A stretch of 64,000 nt of DNA, from positions 1 through 64,000 of the forward strand of contig NZ_BOPB01000001.1 in assembly GCF_016863535.1 (NCBI RefSeq), read 5' to 3'. Every line of letters starts with the position of its first letter. Within the stretch, counting starts at the first letter, position 1. Of the stretch, positions 26,228 to 34,142 are shown one piece after another. This DNA comes from Micromonospora lutea. Its GTDB lineage: Bacteria > Actinomycetota > Actinomycetes > Mycobacteriales > Micromonosporaceae. The notes beneath the pieces were generated by a model. It saw only the letters and a program-made list of their open reading frames with translations, did not search any database and had not been told where the DNA came from. A program made the position numbers and the translations under genes.

Positions 26228-26380
26228 TTACCCGCGTTGCTGTGATGCTCGCCGACGATCCGCGTCCTCGATGGCGTGGCGCACAGCCATCCGGATCACG
26301 AAGTACAGGACGGCCTGCCCAGCCAGCCACAAGGCCAGCGCGAAGAACATCTGTGGGAATGGGAAAACATCCAAATGCAT
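26228..26380 (-). CDS. Small single-span membrane protein
   Basis: The protein has 50 residues, beginning MHLDVFPFPQMFFALALWLA at ATG 26380-26378. One hydrophobic helix (ALALWLAGQAVLYFVIRMAV) is followed by a charged cytoplasmic tail (RHAIEDADRRRASQQRG). I have seen similar short proteins in actinobacteria but no function is known to me. The sequence upstream of this ATG in the same frame is low-complexity and probably not translated. There is no clear ribosome site. Confidence 0.5.
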   Translation of the reverse strand: MHLDVFPFPQMFFALALWLAGQAVLYFVIRMAVRHAIEDADRRRASQQRG

Positions 26381-26639
26381 GGGCGGCACGATAGTTCGGA
26401 GCGGCCGTCCCCACTGTCCCCAAGCCGTCCCTGACCCCGGCCCACTTGCATCGCTTCGCCCTCCAGGCTGTCGATGTCTTGGCCAGGGACGAACGCGCGA
26501 TGGTCGTCCACCGCCGAGGTCGGGGCGATCGGCTGCCGCGCCGCTGCGCGGCTTGCCACCGGGTAGTGGGTTCGGCTGGCTGCTGGCCACCAGGACCAGT
26601 CACCGCCGTTCGGTCACGGCGGGCGCCGAGGCGGTGAAG

Positions 26640-27044
26640 CTACGAGACGTCGAACAGACGTAGGCCGTCGTATTCGGCGAAGTCGGCGTAGTCCTTGCCG
26701 TTGAAGGTCGCCAGCGGGAGCCGGTCGACCAGGCAGCAGGCCGCAATCCAGGAGTCGTTCGTCGGACGGGGACGCCCCCGATGCTGCGCCCGCGCCTGGA
26801 GTTGACCCCAGGTCGTCGCCACCGCCTCGTCGAATGGCAGCAGGACCACGCCCGATCGCCACTGCGCGAGGTCAGCCAGCTTGCGTGGCCCCCAGCTCCG
26901 CAGTGCAGTCCACTTGGCCAACTCTCCGAGCGTGACGAACGTGATGCACAGGGTCTTACCGGCCAGTCGGGCACGAAGCCTGTTGTGTAGGCGGCCCCTC
27001 AGGATCGCCGACGCGACGTCGGTGTCCAGGACGACCAGACTCAC
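26640..27044 (-). CDS. VapC-type PIN-domain toxin
   Basis: This 134-residue PIN-domain protein has the acidic set in place: D7 (VVLDTDVAS), E41 (TLGELAKW), D97 (TNDSWIAACC) and D118 with N115 (FNGKDY), expected to bind Mg2+/Mn2+ for RNA cleavage. Length and motif spacing fit VapC. Its start overlaps the upstream antitoxin gene by four bases (ATGA), the usual antitoxin-toxin order. The pair lies inside the tRNA-bounded element and may stabilise it. The RNA target cannot be told from sequence. Confidence 0.85.
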   Translation of the reverse strand: MSLVVLDTDVASAILRGRLHNRLRARLAGKTLCITFVTLGELAKWTALRSWGPRKLADLAQWRSGVVLLPFDEAVATTWGQLQARAQHRGRPRPTNDSWIAACCLVDRLPLATFNGKDYADFAEYDGLRLFDVS

Positions 27045-27241
27045 GCGGCGCTGGCCCGCCGAGAGGCGTACAGGTCGGCGAGGAAGTCGTCCAACTCGTC
27101 GTCGGACTCGAACAGGCCCGGCCGGGCCAGATCATCGACGGAGGCGACCGGCCGTACACCCTGACGACGGGCCAACTCCTCCGCCGGCACATGCTCAGCG
27201 GTCGGCCACTCGGGCATCCGCTCAGCGCTGCTCGACATCAC
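27041..27241 (-). CDS. VapB-like antitoxin
   Basis: This is a small acidic protein of 66 residues. The middle contains a short EELARRQGVRPVASVDDLA segment. The C-terminus SDDELDDFLADLYASRR is an acidic amphipathic helix of the type that wraps the PIN toxin. It lacks an obvious AbrB or RHH fold by eye, so antitoxin status rests on size, tail and its four-base overlap with the PIN gene. It probably represses the operon together with the toxin. Confidence 0.7.
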   Translation of the reverse strand: MMSSSAERMPEWPTAEHVPAEELARRQGVRPVASVDDLARPGLFESDDELDDFLADLYASRRASAA

Positions 27242-27570
27242 GACCCACCTCCTCCATCACACACCGCCACTCATTGTCGCACGATCAGCACCGGCACCAC
27301 CGTCACTCGGCTGCGCGGAAAGCCGGCGGCACGGCAAGCCGCCACCGGGCCCGAAGGCCGGGGGCGGTGAGCCGCACGCCACCGGACAGCCGCGCCGTTG
27401 TGCCGGCCACGTGCCAGTAGCCGGTGTCCCAAGCGGCTAACAGCGGCCATGATCGGGCACCCACCACAACCTCGCCGACCATGCAATCCGGACGGATCAT
27501 GCCAGCCGGGAACGATCTTCCGAACTGACGGTGCAGTATTGCGGTCGACACCTACCAGCTTTCGACCATC
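27242..27570. other. 329-bp gap, no clear gene
   Basis: This is the upstream region of the VapBC pair. A minus frame at 27303-27551 contains LLAAWDTGYWHVAGTTARLS, which looks slightly protein-like, but it has no ribosome site and no recognisable family. The VapBC promoter should lie near 27250-27300; no palindrome is obvious. Confidence 0.3.
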
Positions 27571-28017
27571 ATGTTGACCATGGAAGAGCCCTTCGAGCTG
27601 CGATCGCTCGGAACGAGCTGCAGTTGGGTACTGCACCCTCCAACCGACCCGTACGGCGACGGCTACATCTGGGCTGTGCGGTCAAAGATCTCTGACGAGG
27701 GCATGACGGCGGAGACCAGCGCCACGCTGGCGGGTCGCTGGGCACCCGAGAACGAGACTCTTGGGTGGTTCTTTCAGTCTCTGGCAAACGACTGGCAGGG
27801 ATGGGAAGGCGGACGAGAGTGGAGCTCGCTTGAAGGTGAGATGGAGATCGATGCGCGCCACGACGGGCGAGGCCACGTAGCCATCGGCGTGACGTTGAAG
27901 CGTGCCCGGCAGGCGTATGCCGACGATGCTTGGTCGGCCCGGACGGTCTTCGTGGTGGAGGCCGGCGAGGAGATGACCAGACTGGCGGCCGACCTCCGTG
28001 ATCTCCTAGGTGTATAG
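27571..28017 (+). CDS. DUF6228-like protein
   Basis: The protein has 148 residues. The pattern GWFFQSLANDWQGWEGGREW, then SLEGEMEIDARHDGRGHV and ARTVFVVEAGEEMTRLAADL fits the actinobacterial DUF6228 family as I remember it, a small beta-rich domain of unknown role. GTG or TTG starts are possible; ATG 27580 (MEEPFELRS) is as likely as 27571 because no good ribosome site is visible. It is the last gene before the right attachment repeat and is transcribed outward. It may be immunity-like, but nothing in the sequence proves it. Confidence 0.55.
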   Translation: MLTMEEPFELRSLGTSCSWVLHPPTDPYGDGYIWAVRSKISDEGMTAETSATLAGRWAPENETLGWFFQSLANDWQGWEGGREWSSLEGEMEIDARHDGRGHVAIGVTLKRARQAYADDAWSARTVFVVEAGEEMTRLAADLRDLLGV

Positions 28018-28102
28018 GCCCTCCGGCTGTACAGCCATCCGTACAGCCAAGCCCGCCGACGGACACGGTCCGGCGTCGACGGTAGTCGACCCGGCGAGCA
28101 GG

Positions 28103-29080
28103 TCAGCGGCAGTCACCGACGTCGACCGACAGAAGTCTTGATCTCTGCAAGGCAGGGGTAGCGCGCTTGCGGCCCGCCCTGCGGGCGGCCTCCGGCCGTC
28201 CTCGGGCGTCCGCAGCGCCGTGCAGAATGCTTGGGTCGCAGCCCGACAAGAATCCCGGACGTGCAGGTGGCGGCCGCAGTGGGTGGCTTGCCTCAGTCGC
28301 CTTCCTAAACCGTGTGTCGCAGGTTCGAATCCTGCCGGGGGCGCCAGCGCGAGGCCCCGACCAGTAACAAGCTGGCCACGGTGCAAAATGTCCATCTATG
28401 TGGATTGGCCCTGCTAGATGCCGGCAACTGTCCGTGTGTCTATCCGGATCGGCGGCCGCCAGTTCATCGCTACGCGTTCCACGGATCAGGAGGGTCGGGC
28501 AGCTCACCGAAACCCAGTCTTTCCAGTGGTCACCGCTGAGTGCCTTCTGGGAGGCCACCGTGTCGTCGATGTCGAATGAGAAGCCCCAGCCGTCGTTGGA
28601 CTGGCGAAAGGAACATTCCAGGTAGGGTGCCGCCGCGCCCAGGGCGGCGGCCAGCGCATCGCGGGTTGGCGCGTGGCGGGGGAGGCTGGTCGTGAACGAC
28701 CAGTCAACGTCTACGACCGCGCCGGCATCCTCGACGATGAGCGCGGTGACCCGGTCGGGGTGCCGCCCGGCGTACTGGTAGGCGTTCACTCCGCCGAGCG
28801 AGTGGCCCAGCACCGCCGCAGGGCCGACTTCCAGTCGCTGGTGGAACGCGGCGACGTCGGATACGTAGTCGTCACGCTCGTAGCTCTCGGCGCGGTCCGA
28901 CGCTCCGTGCCCGCGCTGATCGAGTGCGATCACCCGCCAGTGGGGTGCCAACGCCTCGGCCAGCGGTGCGAATGCCGACGCTTCGTTGTAGTGCCCGTGA
29001 AGAGCCAGGAGCGGCGCGCCCGATCCACCGAAGTCCAGGTAGGAAAGCTGTCGACCCTCGACCGCGAAGAACCTACGCAT
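28103..29080 (-). CDS. Alpha/beta hydrolase with its C-terminus replaced at the element junction
   Basis: Residues 1 to ~209 are a normal alpha/beta hydrolase: HGHYNEASAF oxyanion region, LDQRGHGASDR, nucleophile elbow GHSLGG (S94), and strand CPTLLIRGTRSDELAAA with the usual acidic residue. From about base 28450 onward the expected end with the catalytic His is missing. The frame runs by chance through the duplicated tRNA segment, producing the tell-tale APGRIRTCDTRFRK, and then through unrelated DNA to 28103. The gene was cut by the event that placed the right attachment site here, so the product is probably inactive. The start ATG at 29080 is in the usual place for the family. Confidence 0.7.
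   Translation of the reverse strand: MRRFFAVEGRQLSYLDFGGSGAPLLALHGHYNEASAFAPLAEALAPHWRVIALDQRGHGASDRAESYERDDYVSDVAAFHQRLEVGPAAVLGHSLGGVNAYQYAGRHPDRVTALIVEDAGAVVDVDWSFTTSLPRHAPTRDALAAALGAAAPYLECSFRQSNDGWGFSFDIDDTVASQKALSGDHWKDWVSVSCPTLLIRGTRSDELAAADPDRHTDSCRHLAGPIHIDGHFAPWPACYWSGPRAGAPGRIRTCDTRFRKATEASHPLRPPPARPGFLSGCDPSILHGAADARGRPEAARRAGRKRATPALQRSRLLSVDVGDCR
28302..28342 (+). repeat. attR: second copy of the 41-bp tRNA-Arg segment
   Basis: It is identical to 24834-24874 for 41 bases, then diverges (GCCAGC in place of ACCAGG). No 5' half of a tRNA lies upstream, so this is not a tRNA gene. It is the right end of the element or of a deleted larger one. It lies about 110 bases from where the hydrolase homology stops. 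Confidence 0.85.
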
Positions 29081-29217
29081 GACCTGGGATGCTAGCCCCG
29101 GTCGTTGTCGGCGGTCGGGCAGCGCTGAGGTGAGCGAGGGTCAGAGGTGACGGCAATCACAGTGTGTCTGGACCCGATCGGGCGGGGCCGGTCGTCTTAC
29201 CGGGTGTGAGGACAGGC

Positions 29218-29775
29218 ATGGACACCGCCGACGAGGGAGAACTCGTACGTCGAGTCGCCCGTGGAGATCGGCCGGCGTTCGACGAGCTTTACCGGCGTAC
29301 GGCGCCGTGGCTGGAGGTGCGGCTGCGTCGGCGGTGCGCCGATCCGGACATGGTCGCCGAAGTGTTGCAGGACACGTACCTGACGGTGTGGCGGGCTGCG
29401 GGCAGTTTCGCCGGTGTCCCGGCGGCGAGCAGGGGTGGGGCGCAGGGGAGCGCGGTCGGCTGGTTGTGGACCATCGCCGCACACCGTCTGGTGGACGCCT
29501 TCCGTCGCCGGGCGCGCCGGGACCGGGTGCCGCAGGTGCAGCTCATGCCGAGCATGGCCCCGGCGGCCGAGGACGAGGTGATGGCCGCGCGGGTCGGCCA
29601 GGAGTTGGAGCAGGCGCTGCTGGTCCTACCGCCCGAGGTCCGTGCCGCGCTGCGGGCCACGGTCCTCGACGGGCTCAGCATGCGGGAGGCGTCGGTGTTG
29701 CTGGGCGTACCGGAGAACACCGTCAAGTCCCGTGTCCGCCGCGCCCGGATCGCCCTGCGGGAGGCACTGTCATGA
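29218..29775 (+). CDS. ECF-type RNA polymerase sigma factor
   Basis: The protein has 185 residues from ATG 29218, with a GAGG-type ribosome site at ~29206-29210; GTG 29206 is the alternative. Sigma region 2 is DELYRRTAPWLEVRLRRRC...MVAEVLQDTYLTVWRA. Region 4 is LSMREASVLLGVPENTVKSR, a helix-turn-helix. There is a Gly/Ala/Ser-rich linker insertion (GVPAASRGGAQGSA) within region 2. Its stop overlaps the next gene (ATGA), which encodes a zinc-type anti-sigma membrane protein, and a three-gene exporter follows. The set is likely under its own control. Confidence 0.88.
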   Translation: MDTADEGELVRRVARGDRPAFDELYRRTAPWLEVRLRRRCADPDMVAEVLQDTYLTVWRAAGSFAGVPAASRGGAQGSAVGWLWTIAAHRLVDAFRRRARRDRVPQVQLMPSMAPAAEDEVMAARVGQELEQALLVLPPEVRAALRATVLDGLSMREASVLLGVPENTVKSRVRRARIALREALS

Positions 29776-30578
29776 CGACCACCCATCCGACCATGGCGCA
29801 GATTGAACGGTATGCCGCAGGGGACCCCGGCCTCGACGAGCCCAGCGTCTGGGCGATCGAGGTGCACCTGGAGGACTGCAACGACTGTCGTGCCCGGCTG
29901 GCCGGTGGCACCACTGTCGAAACTCGGGCCCTGATCGAACGGGTCGCGATGAATCTGGACCGGGAAATCGCCGCTGTGCCGGTTTCCGCCGGCCACAGCC
30001 GGTCCTGGTCTCTGCTGCGGCATCGCTGGTTCGTCGGCACGCTGTTGCCGTGGCTGGCCATGACCGCCGCAGTGCTCGCTTCCGCGGCGCTGCTGGGTGA
30101 ACTGTGGGATGGGCAGCAGTGGCTGGTGCTGCTGGTCGCACCGTTGGCACCGCTGCCGGGCGTGGCGGTTTCCTGGCACCGCCGTGCCGATCCGGCCTGG
30201 GAACTGATCGCCGCCACTCCCGCCGCCGGCCTGACGACGCTGCTGCGGCGTACCGCGGCGGTGCTGGCCTTCGTCATTCCCGCGCTCGCCCTGACGGGGG
30301 CCCGCAGCGGGGCGTCGTTGGCCCTGATGCTGCTGCCGTGCCTGGCCTTCACCGCCGCCACGCTGTTGCTGGGGACTCTGGTCGGCGTACGCCGGGCCGC
30401 GATCGGACTGATCGCGATCTGGTCGCTCGTCGTGATCGCTCCCAGCGTCGCAGCAGCCCGGGTGCCGGTGGTCCTGGAAACGGAAACTGCTGGCGTCTGG
30501 GCGCTGGCCACGGTGCTGCTGACCGTCATGGCCGTTTTCCGGGTCGACGGATTCCGGCGAATCTCCCAGTACGACTAG
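29772..30578 (+). CDS. Zinc-finger anti-sigma factor with polytopic membrane domain
   Basis: The protein has 268 residues. The N-terminal cytoplasmic part carries the zinc anti-sigma motif H-x3-C-x2-C (HLEDCNDC, ~37-44). After ~75 residues come about six hydrophobic helices (LLPWLAMTAAVLASAALL, WLVLLVAPLAPLPGVAV, AAVLAFVIPALALTG and others). It should hold the sigma factor encoded four bases upstream at the membrane until a signal arrives. The large membrane part, rather than one helix, is seen in sigma-anti-sigma-ABC operons. The signal may be sensed with the exporter downstream. Confidence 0.82.
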   Translation: MTTTHPTMAQIERYAAGDPGLDEPSVWAIEVHLEDCNDCRARLAGGTTVETRALIERVAMNLDREIAAVPVSAGHSRSWSLLRHRWFVGTLLPWLAMTAAVLASAALLGELWDGQQWLVLLVAPLAPLPGVAVSWHRRADPAWELIAATPAAGLTTLLRRTAAVLAFVIPALALTGARSGASLALMLLPCLAFTAATLLLGTLVGVRRAAIGLIAIWSLVVIAPSVAAARVPVVLETETAGVWALATVLLTVMAVFRVDGFRRISQYD

Positions 30579-30658
30579 GGCTTGGGCAACGTCCGCCGCT
30601 GAACTCGCGATACGACGCCTGTGCCGCGTCGCCCGAATTGTCGAAGGAGACGATGACT

Positions 30659-31459
30659 ATGCGTGCCGTGAGCGCGGCCGAGACGGCCGCCACCACCCAT
30701 CCCTGGGCGGTCCACGCGGAAGGCTTGCAGGTCCGGGCCGGGCGTCACCTGGCCGTCAACGGTCTTGATCTGACCCTGCCCACCGGTGTGCACGGGTTGC
30801 TCGGCCCGAACGGTGCCGGGAAGACCACCCTGATGCGGTCGCTGGCGACCGTCCTGACTCCCGCCGGTGGGCGGTTGACGTTGCTCGGACGTTCGGTCGA
30901 CAACCGATCCGACCTGCGACCGGTACGGCGCACCCTGGGTTACCTGCCGCAGCAGTTCGGCTTCTACCCGCGGTTCACGGTCCGCGAGTTCGTCGGATAC
31001 ATGGCCTGGCTCAAGGAGATGCCGAAGGCCGGTATCCCGGCGGCGGTGCAACGGTCCATCGACCGGGTCGGGCTGACCGCCAAGGCCGACGCCCGGCTGA
31101 AGACCCTCTCCGGCGGCATGCTGCGCCGGGCCGGCATCGCGCAGGCCATCGTCAACGATCCGCAGCTCCTGCTGCTCGACGAGCCGACCGTGGGCCTGGA
31201 CCCGGAACAGCGACTCGACTTCCGCGAGCTGCTGCGTGACCTGGGCACCGACAGTTGTGTGCTGGTCTCCACCCACCTGGTGGAGGACGTGGTGGCGGCC
31301 TGCACCGACGTGATCGTGCTGGATGAGGGGCGACTGGTGTGGCAGGGCACGCCCGAGGGCCTGACCACGCAGGGTGACCAGGGCGACGCCGGTGACAGCC
31401 CGGCCGAGCGCGGTTATTCCGCCGTCCTCCGTCGGCACCGGGCGGGGGTTGCCCGATGA
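30659..31459 (+). CDS. ABC transporter ATP-binding protein
   Basis: This is a 266-residue ATPase with Walker A GPNGAGKTT, Q-loop PQQFGFYP, signature LSGGMLRRA, Walker B LLLLDEPTVGLDP and switch His STHLVED. AAGGAG at 30644-30649 is better spaced from ATG 30659 than from ATG 30653, six bases upstream in the same frame. It pairs with the membrane protein encoded next (four-base overlap). The closest functional type is exporters of the CcmA/natural-product resistance class, but the substrate cannot be read from the sequence. Confidence 0.88.
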   Translation: MRAVSAAETAATTHPWAVHAEGLQVRAGRHLAVNGLDLTLPTGVHGLLGPNGAGKTTLMRSLATVLTPAGGRLTLLGRSVDNRSDLRPVRRTLGYLPQQFGFYPRFTVREFVGYMAWLKEMPKAGIPAAVQRSIDRVGLTAKADARLKTLSGGMLRRAGIAQAIVNDPQLLLLDEPTVGLDPEQRLDFRELLRDLGTDSCVLVSTHLVEDVVAACTDVIVLDEGRLVWQGTPEGLTTQGDQGDAGDSPAERGYSAVLRRHRAGVAR

Positions 31460-32790
31460 ACATCCTGGGGATCGAACTGCGCCGCTCCGCCGCGCTCGGT
31501 GCCGGCCTGATCACCGTGGCGGTCGGGGCCGGAGCGCTCTATGTGGCGACCGGTCGGTGGGCGAGTGGCTGGATGCCGTTGGCGATGACCATCCGGGAGT
31601 ACCTGCTCCTGTTGTGGCCGTTGGCCCTGGCCGCCGGTGCCTGGCAGGGCCGCCGGGAACACCGGGCGAAGGTGGGTGAGTTGTTCGCCACCACCGCCCG
31701 GCCGCGCGCGCAGCGGATGCTGCCGGTGCTCGGCGCGATGGCCGTCACGCTCGCGGTCGCCTATCTGCTGGTGACCGTGGCGGGCCTCGGCTGGATCGTC
31801 ACCACCGCGCAGCACGTGCCGGCGCTGAACTTCACCGTCGTCACCATTGTCGGTGCGTTGTCCCTGATCGGCGCGGTGTGGCTCGGACTGGGCATCGGCC
31901 GCATGCTCCCCGCGCTGGTGACCGCCCCGGTGCTGGCGGTGGCCGGCGTCCTGCTGGTCTTCCTCAGCATCGTGCGTACCCCGGACTGGCTGGCGGCGGC
32001 GATCTCACCGGTCCACGGCACGGCTCCCTTCCACGACTTCCAGACCATCGACAACCGGGTCAGCGGTGCGCTCGCGATCTCGATGGTCGCGCTCGCTGCC
32101 ACCGGTCTGCTGCTGTTCGTGGCCGGCGGCTGGCGCGCCCGTACGGCCGCGCTGGTGCCGGTGCTGCTCGGGTTCACCGTGGCTGTTGCGGTCGTTCCCC
32201 GGGACGAGGACGTGCTCAACTGGCCGGTCGATCCGGTCGCGCGGGAACTGGTGTGCACCGACGACACGCCGACGGTGTGCGTCAGCCGGCTGCACGCCAA
32301 CGTGCTTGAGGCGCTGACGCCGCTGGCTCGGGAGGGCCTGACGGCGTTGGCGAAACTGCCGGACGCGCCGACCGCCGTGCACGAGGACACCCGTGGGTTC
32401 ATGCTCGACGAGGACAGCTCGCCTGGGGACGGCATCGTCAGGATCCCGGTTCGGATCGACAAACGGGGCGGGCTCGCCCACCCGGCCACCGTCGTTCCCG
32501 AGGTGGTCCGAGGGCTGGGTGTCCCGTACGACGAGCGGTGCCAGCACCGCAACGAGGTGGTCGAACGTGCGGCGGCCTACTGGCTCCTGAACCGTGAGCC
32601 GCAGTCAGATGTCGCCGTGGTGCCCGAGGTCTTCTACGAGGAGCCGGTGATCAACGCTGAGGCGGTCACTCTGTGGCAGGGACTGCGCGAACTGTCCGAC
32701 GACGAGGCGCTGGCCCGGGTCACGGCGGTCCGAGATGCCCTGCTGACCTGCGCGGACGTCACCGGCATCCTGTCGGAGAGTGCCCGGTGA
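31456..32790 (+). CDS. ABC transporter membrane protein with extracytoplasmic domain
   Basis: The protein has 444 residues. Six hydrophobic helices lie in residues 1-255 (for example LGAGLITVAVGAGALYVA, TLAVAYLLVTVAGLGWIV, VTAPVLAVAGVLLVFLSIV). A soluble C-terminal ~190-residue region containing a Cys pair (ELVCTDDTPTVCVSR) follows and is probably outside the cell. It overlaps the ATPase gene by four bases and the next gene by four (GTGA). It should be the permease of the exporter. The C-terminal domain is not one I recognise. Confidence 0.75.
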   Translation: MNILGIELRRSAALGAGLITVAVGAGALYVATGRWASGWMPLAMTIREYLLLLWPLALAAGAWQGRREHRAKVGELFATTARPRAQRMLPVLGAMAVTLAVAYLLVTVAGLGWIVTTAQHVPALNFTVVTIVGALSLIGAVWLGLGIGRMLPALVTAPVLAVAGVLLVFLSIVRTPDWLAAAISPVHGTAPFHDFQTIDNRVSGALAISMVALAATGLLLFVAGGWRARTAALVPVLLGFTVAVAVVPRDEDVLNWPVDPVARELVCTDDTPTVCVSRLHANVLEALTPLAREGLTALAKLPDAPTAVHEDTRGFMLDEDSSPGDGIVRIPVRIDKRGGLAHPATVVPEVVRGLGVPYDERCQHRNEVVERAAAYWLLNREPQSDVAVVPEVFYEEPVINAEAVTLWQGLRELSDDEALARVTAVRDALLTCADVTGILSESAR

Positions 32791-33377
32791 CCTGGGCGCT
32801 GCTGTATCTGCGTTCGCGGCGCGTACCGCTGGCCCTGGCCGCAGCCGGCGGCGGCGCGGGTGTGGTGTGGGCGCTGTGCCTGGCCTTCGCCGAGGAACGC
32901 GACGTCACGGCGATGGTGGTCGTCATGACCGTCCTGTTGATGGTCGCGGTGCTGTCACTCACCCTCGCCGGCCCCGACGAGAACCTGGAACGGACGGCGT
33001 CGATGCGCTGGCCCTGGCGGCGGGCGGTGCACCTGCTCGTCGCACTGGTGGTGGTTCTCGCGGTGCTGCTCGCCACCCGGCACACCGATGCCCGGTTCGG
33101 GCCGGTCGCGCTGGTGGTCCGCGACGCCGCCGGTCTGCTGGGGCTCACCGCCCTGTGCGCGACAGTGGTGGGTGCCGCCAGATCATGGTTTCTCCCGCTG
33201 GGCTGGACCACCGTCGCGGCGATGTATCCCCAGGAGGGTGTCTGGGGCGCGGTGGCGACGTGGCAGGGTCAGCCAGCCGAGAGCGATGCCGCCATGCTGA
33301 TGGCGGCGGCCTTCGCCCTCGTCGGGTTGATCGGCTACTCGATCGCCGGTCCGGCGCGCAGCGAGGCGTCCGAGTAG
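32787..33377 (+). CDS. Membrane protein, third component of the ABC operon
   Basis: The protein has 196 residues from GTG 32787, which overlaps the previous stop as GTGA. About five to six hydrophobic helices are visible (LALAAAGGGAGVVWALCLAF, AMVVVMTVLLMVAVLSLTLA, AVHLLVALVVVLAVLLA). There are no catalytic motifs. Its tight coupling to the ATPase and permease genes argues that it is a second permease subunit or an accessory of the exporter. No family is recognised. Confidence 0.68.
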   Translation: MTWALLYLRSRRVPLALAAAGGGAGVVWALCLAFAEERDVTAMVVVMTVLLMVAVLSLTLAGPDENLERTASMRWPWRRAVHLLVALVVVLAVLLATRHTDARFGPVALVVRDAAGLLGLTALCATVVGAARSWFLPLGWTTVAAMYPQEGVWGAVATWQGQPAESDAAMLMAAAFALVGLIGYSIAGPARSEASE

Positions 33378-33418
33378 ATCCGGTGATCATTCACTACCGG
33401 GTGACGCCGGCAGCGGGA

Positions 33419-34006
33419 TCAGCGGGCGGGCAGTTGGGTGGCGGCGGTGACGACCTGGTCGATCAGGCCGTAGTCACGGGCTTCCTCGGCGGTGAACCAG
33501 CGGTCCCGGTCCCAGTCACGCTGGATCTCGCCCAGGGTCCGCCCGCTGTGCTCGGCGATCAACTCCTGCATCGTCCGCTTCACGTGCAGCATGTTCTCGG
33601 CCTGGATGGTGATGTCGGACGCGGTGCCGCCCATGCCGCCGGAGGGCTGGTGCATCAGGATGCGGGTGTGTGGCAGGGCGTACCGCTTGCCAGCCGTGCC
33701 GGCGCAGAGGAGGAACTGACCCATCGAGCCGGCGAGCCCCATGGCCAGGGTCGCCACGTCGTTGCGTACGAAGCGCATCGTGTCGTAGACCGCCATGCCC
33801 GCGCTCACCGAGCCGCCGGGTGAGTTGATGTAGAGGGTGATCTCCCGCTCCGGGTCCTCGGCGGCGAGCAGCAGAATCTGGGCGCAGATCCGGTTGGCGA
33901 TCTCGTCGTCCACCTCGCTGCCGAGGAAGACGATCCGTTCCCGCAGCAGCCGCTCGAACACCTGGTCGCCAAAGGTCCGCTGGCCGTCGTCGAGCATCGT
34001 GATCAT
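33419..34006 (-). CDS. clpP: ATP-dependent Clp protease proteolytic subunit
   Basis: This 195-residue ClpP has the catalytic Ser in GLAGSMGQFLL (S94), His in RILMHQPSGG (H119) and an Asp in the DWDRDRWF segment. The strand YINSPGGSVSAG is standard. It forms barrel-shaped proteolytic rings fed by Clp ATPases. It is a single, not tandem, clpP and lies directly downstream of a ClgR-like regulator. It is therefore likely a regulated accessory ClpP rather than the clpP1P2 pair, which is usually next to tig and clpX. Confidence 0.93.
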   Translation of the reverse strand: MITMLDDGQRTFGDQVFERLLRERIVFLGSEVDDEIANRICAQILLLAAEDPEREITLYINSPGGSVSAGMAVYDTMRFVRNDVATLAMGLAGSMGQFLLCAGTAGKRYALPHTRILMHQPSGGMGGTASDITIQAENMLHVKRTMQELIAEHSGRTLGEIQRDWDRDRWFTAEEARDYGLIDQVVTAATQLPAR

Positions 34007-34091
34007 GGTTGACCTCCACCTGCCGGCGGCGACGTCGAGCGCTCGGAAACCGGCTCCTTGAGCCTGCGGGACGTGAGCGGTCTGTGGCTAT

Positions 34092-34129
34092 CCGTTCTGC
34101 CCCGGGCAGATCCGCCCACGGCAGAACGG
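34092..34129 (-). terminator. Hairpin between clgR and clpP
   Basis: CCGTTCTGCC (34092-34101) and GGCAGAACGG (34120-34129) form a perfect 10-bp stem with an 18-base loop, just past the clgR stop. There is no U-run. It could terminate clgR or, because it lies upstream of clpP, be a regulatory palindrome. Confidence 0.5.
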
Positions 34130-34142
34130 CGGCGACACCGCA

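Noticed and set aside
26040..26603. Long minus frame covering the small membrane protein region
   Set aside because: It is arginine/proline-rich and in a different frame from the convincing single-helix protein at 26228-26380.
28240..28345. APGRIRTCDTRFRK-like protein segment
   Set aside because: This is the antisense translation of the tRNA 3' segment, a well-known source of false proteins. It only shows that the hydrolase frame runs through attR.
28302..28375. Second tRNA-Arg gene
   Set aside because: Only the 3' half matches; there is no D arm or 5' acceptor strand upstream.
29307..29771. Upstream extension of the anti-sigma frame through the sigma factor gene
   Set aside because: It shadows the sigma gene; the ATGA overlap at 29772 is the natural start.
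30104..30652. Long N-terminal extension of the ABC ATPase frame back into the anti-sigma gene
   Set aside because: The extension overlaps a well-supported gene in another frame; AAGGAG before ATG 30653/30659 gives a better start, and family length fits the short form.
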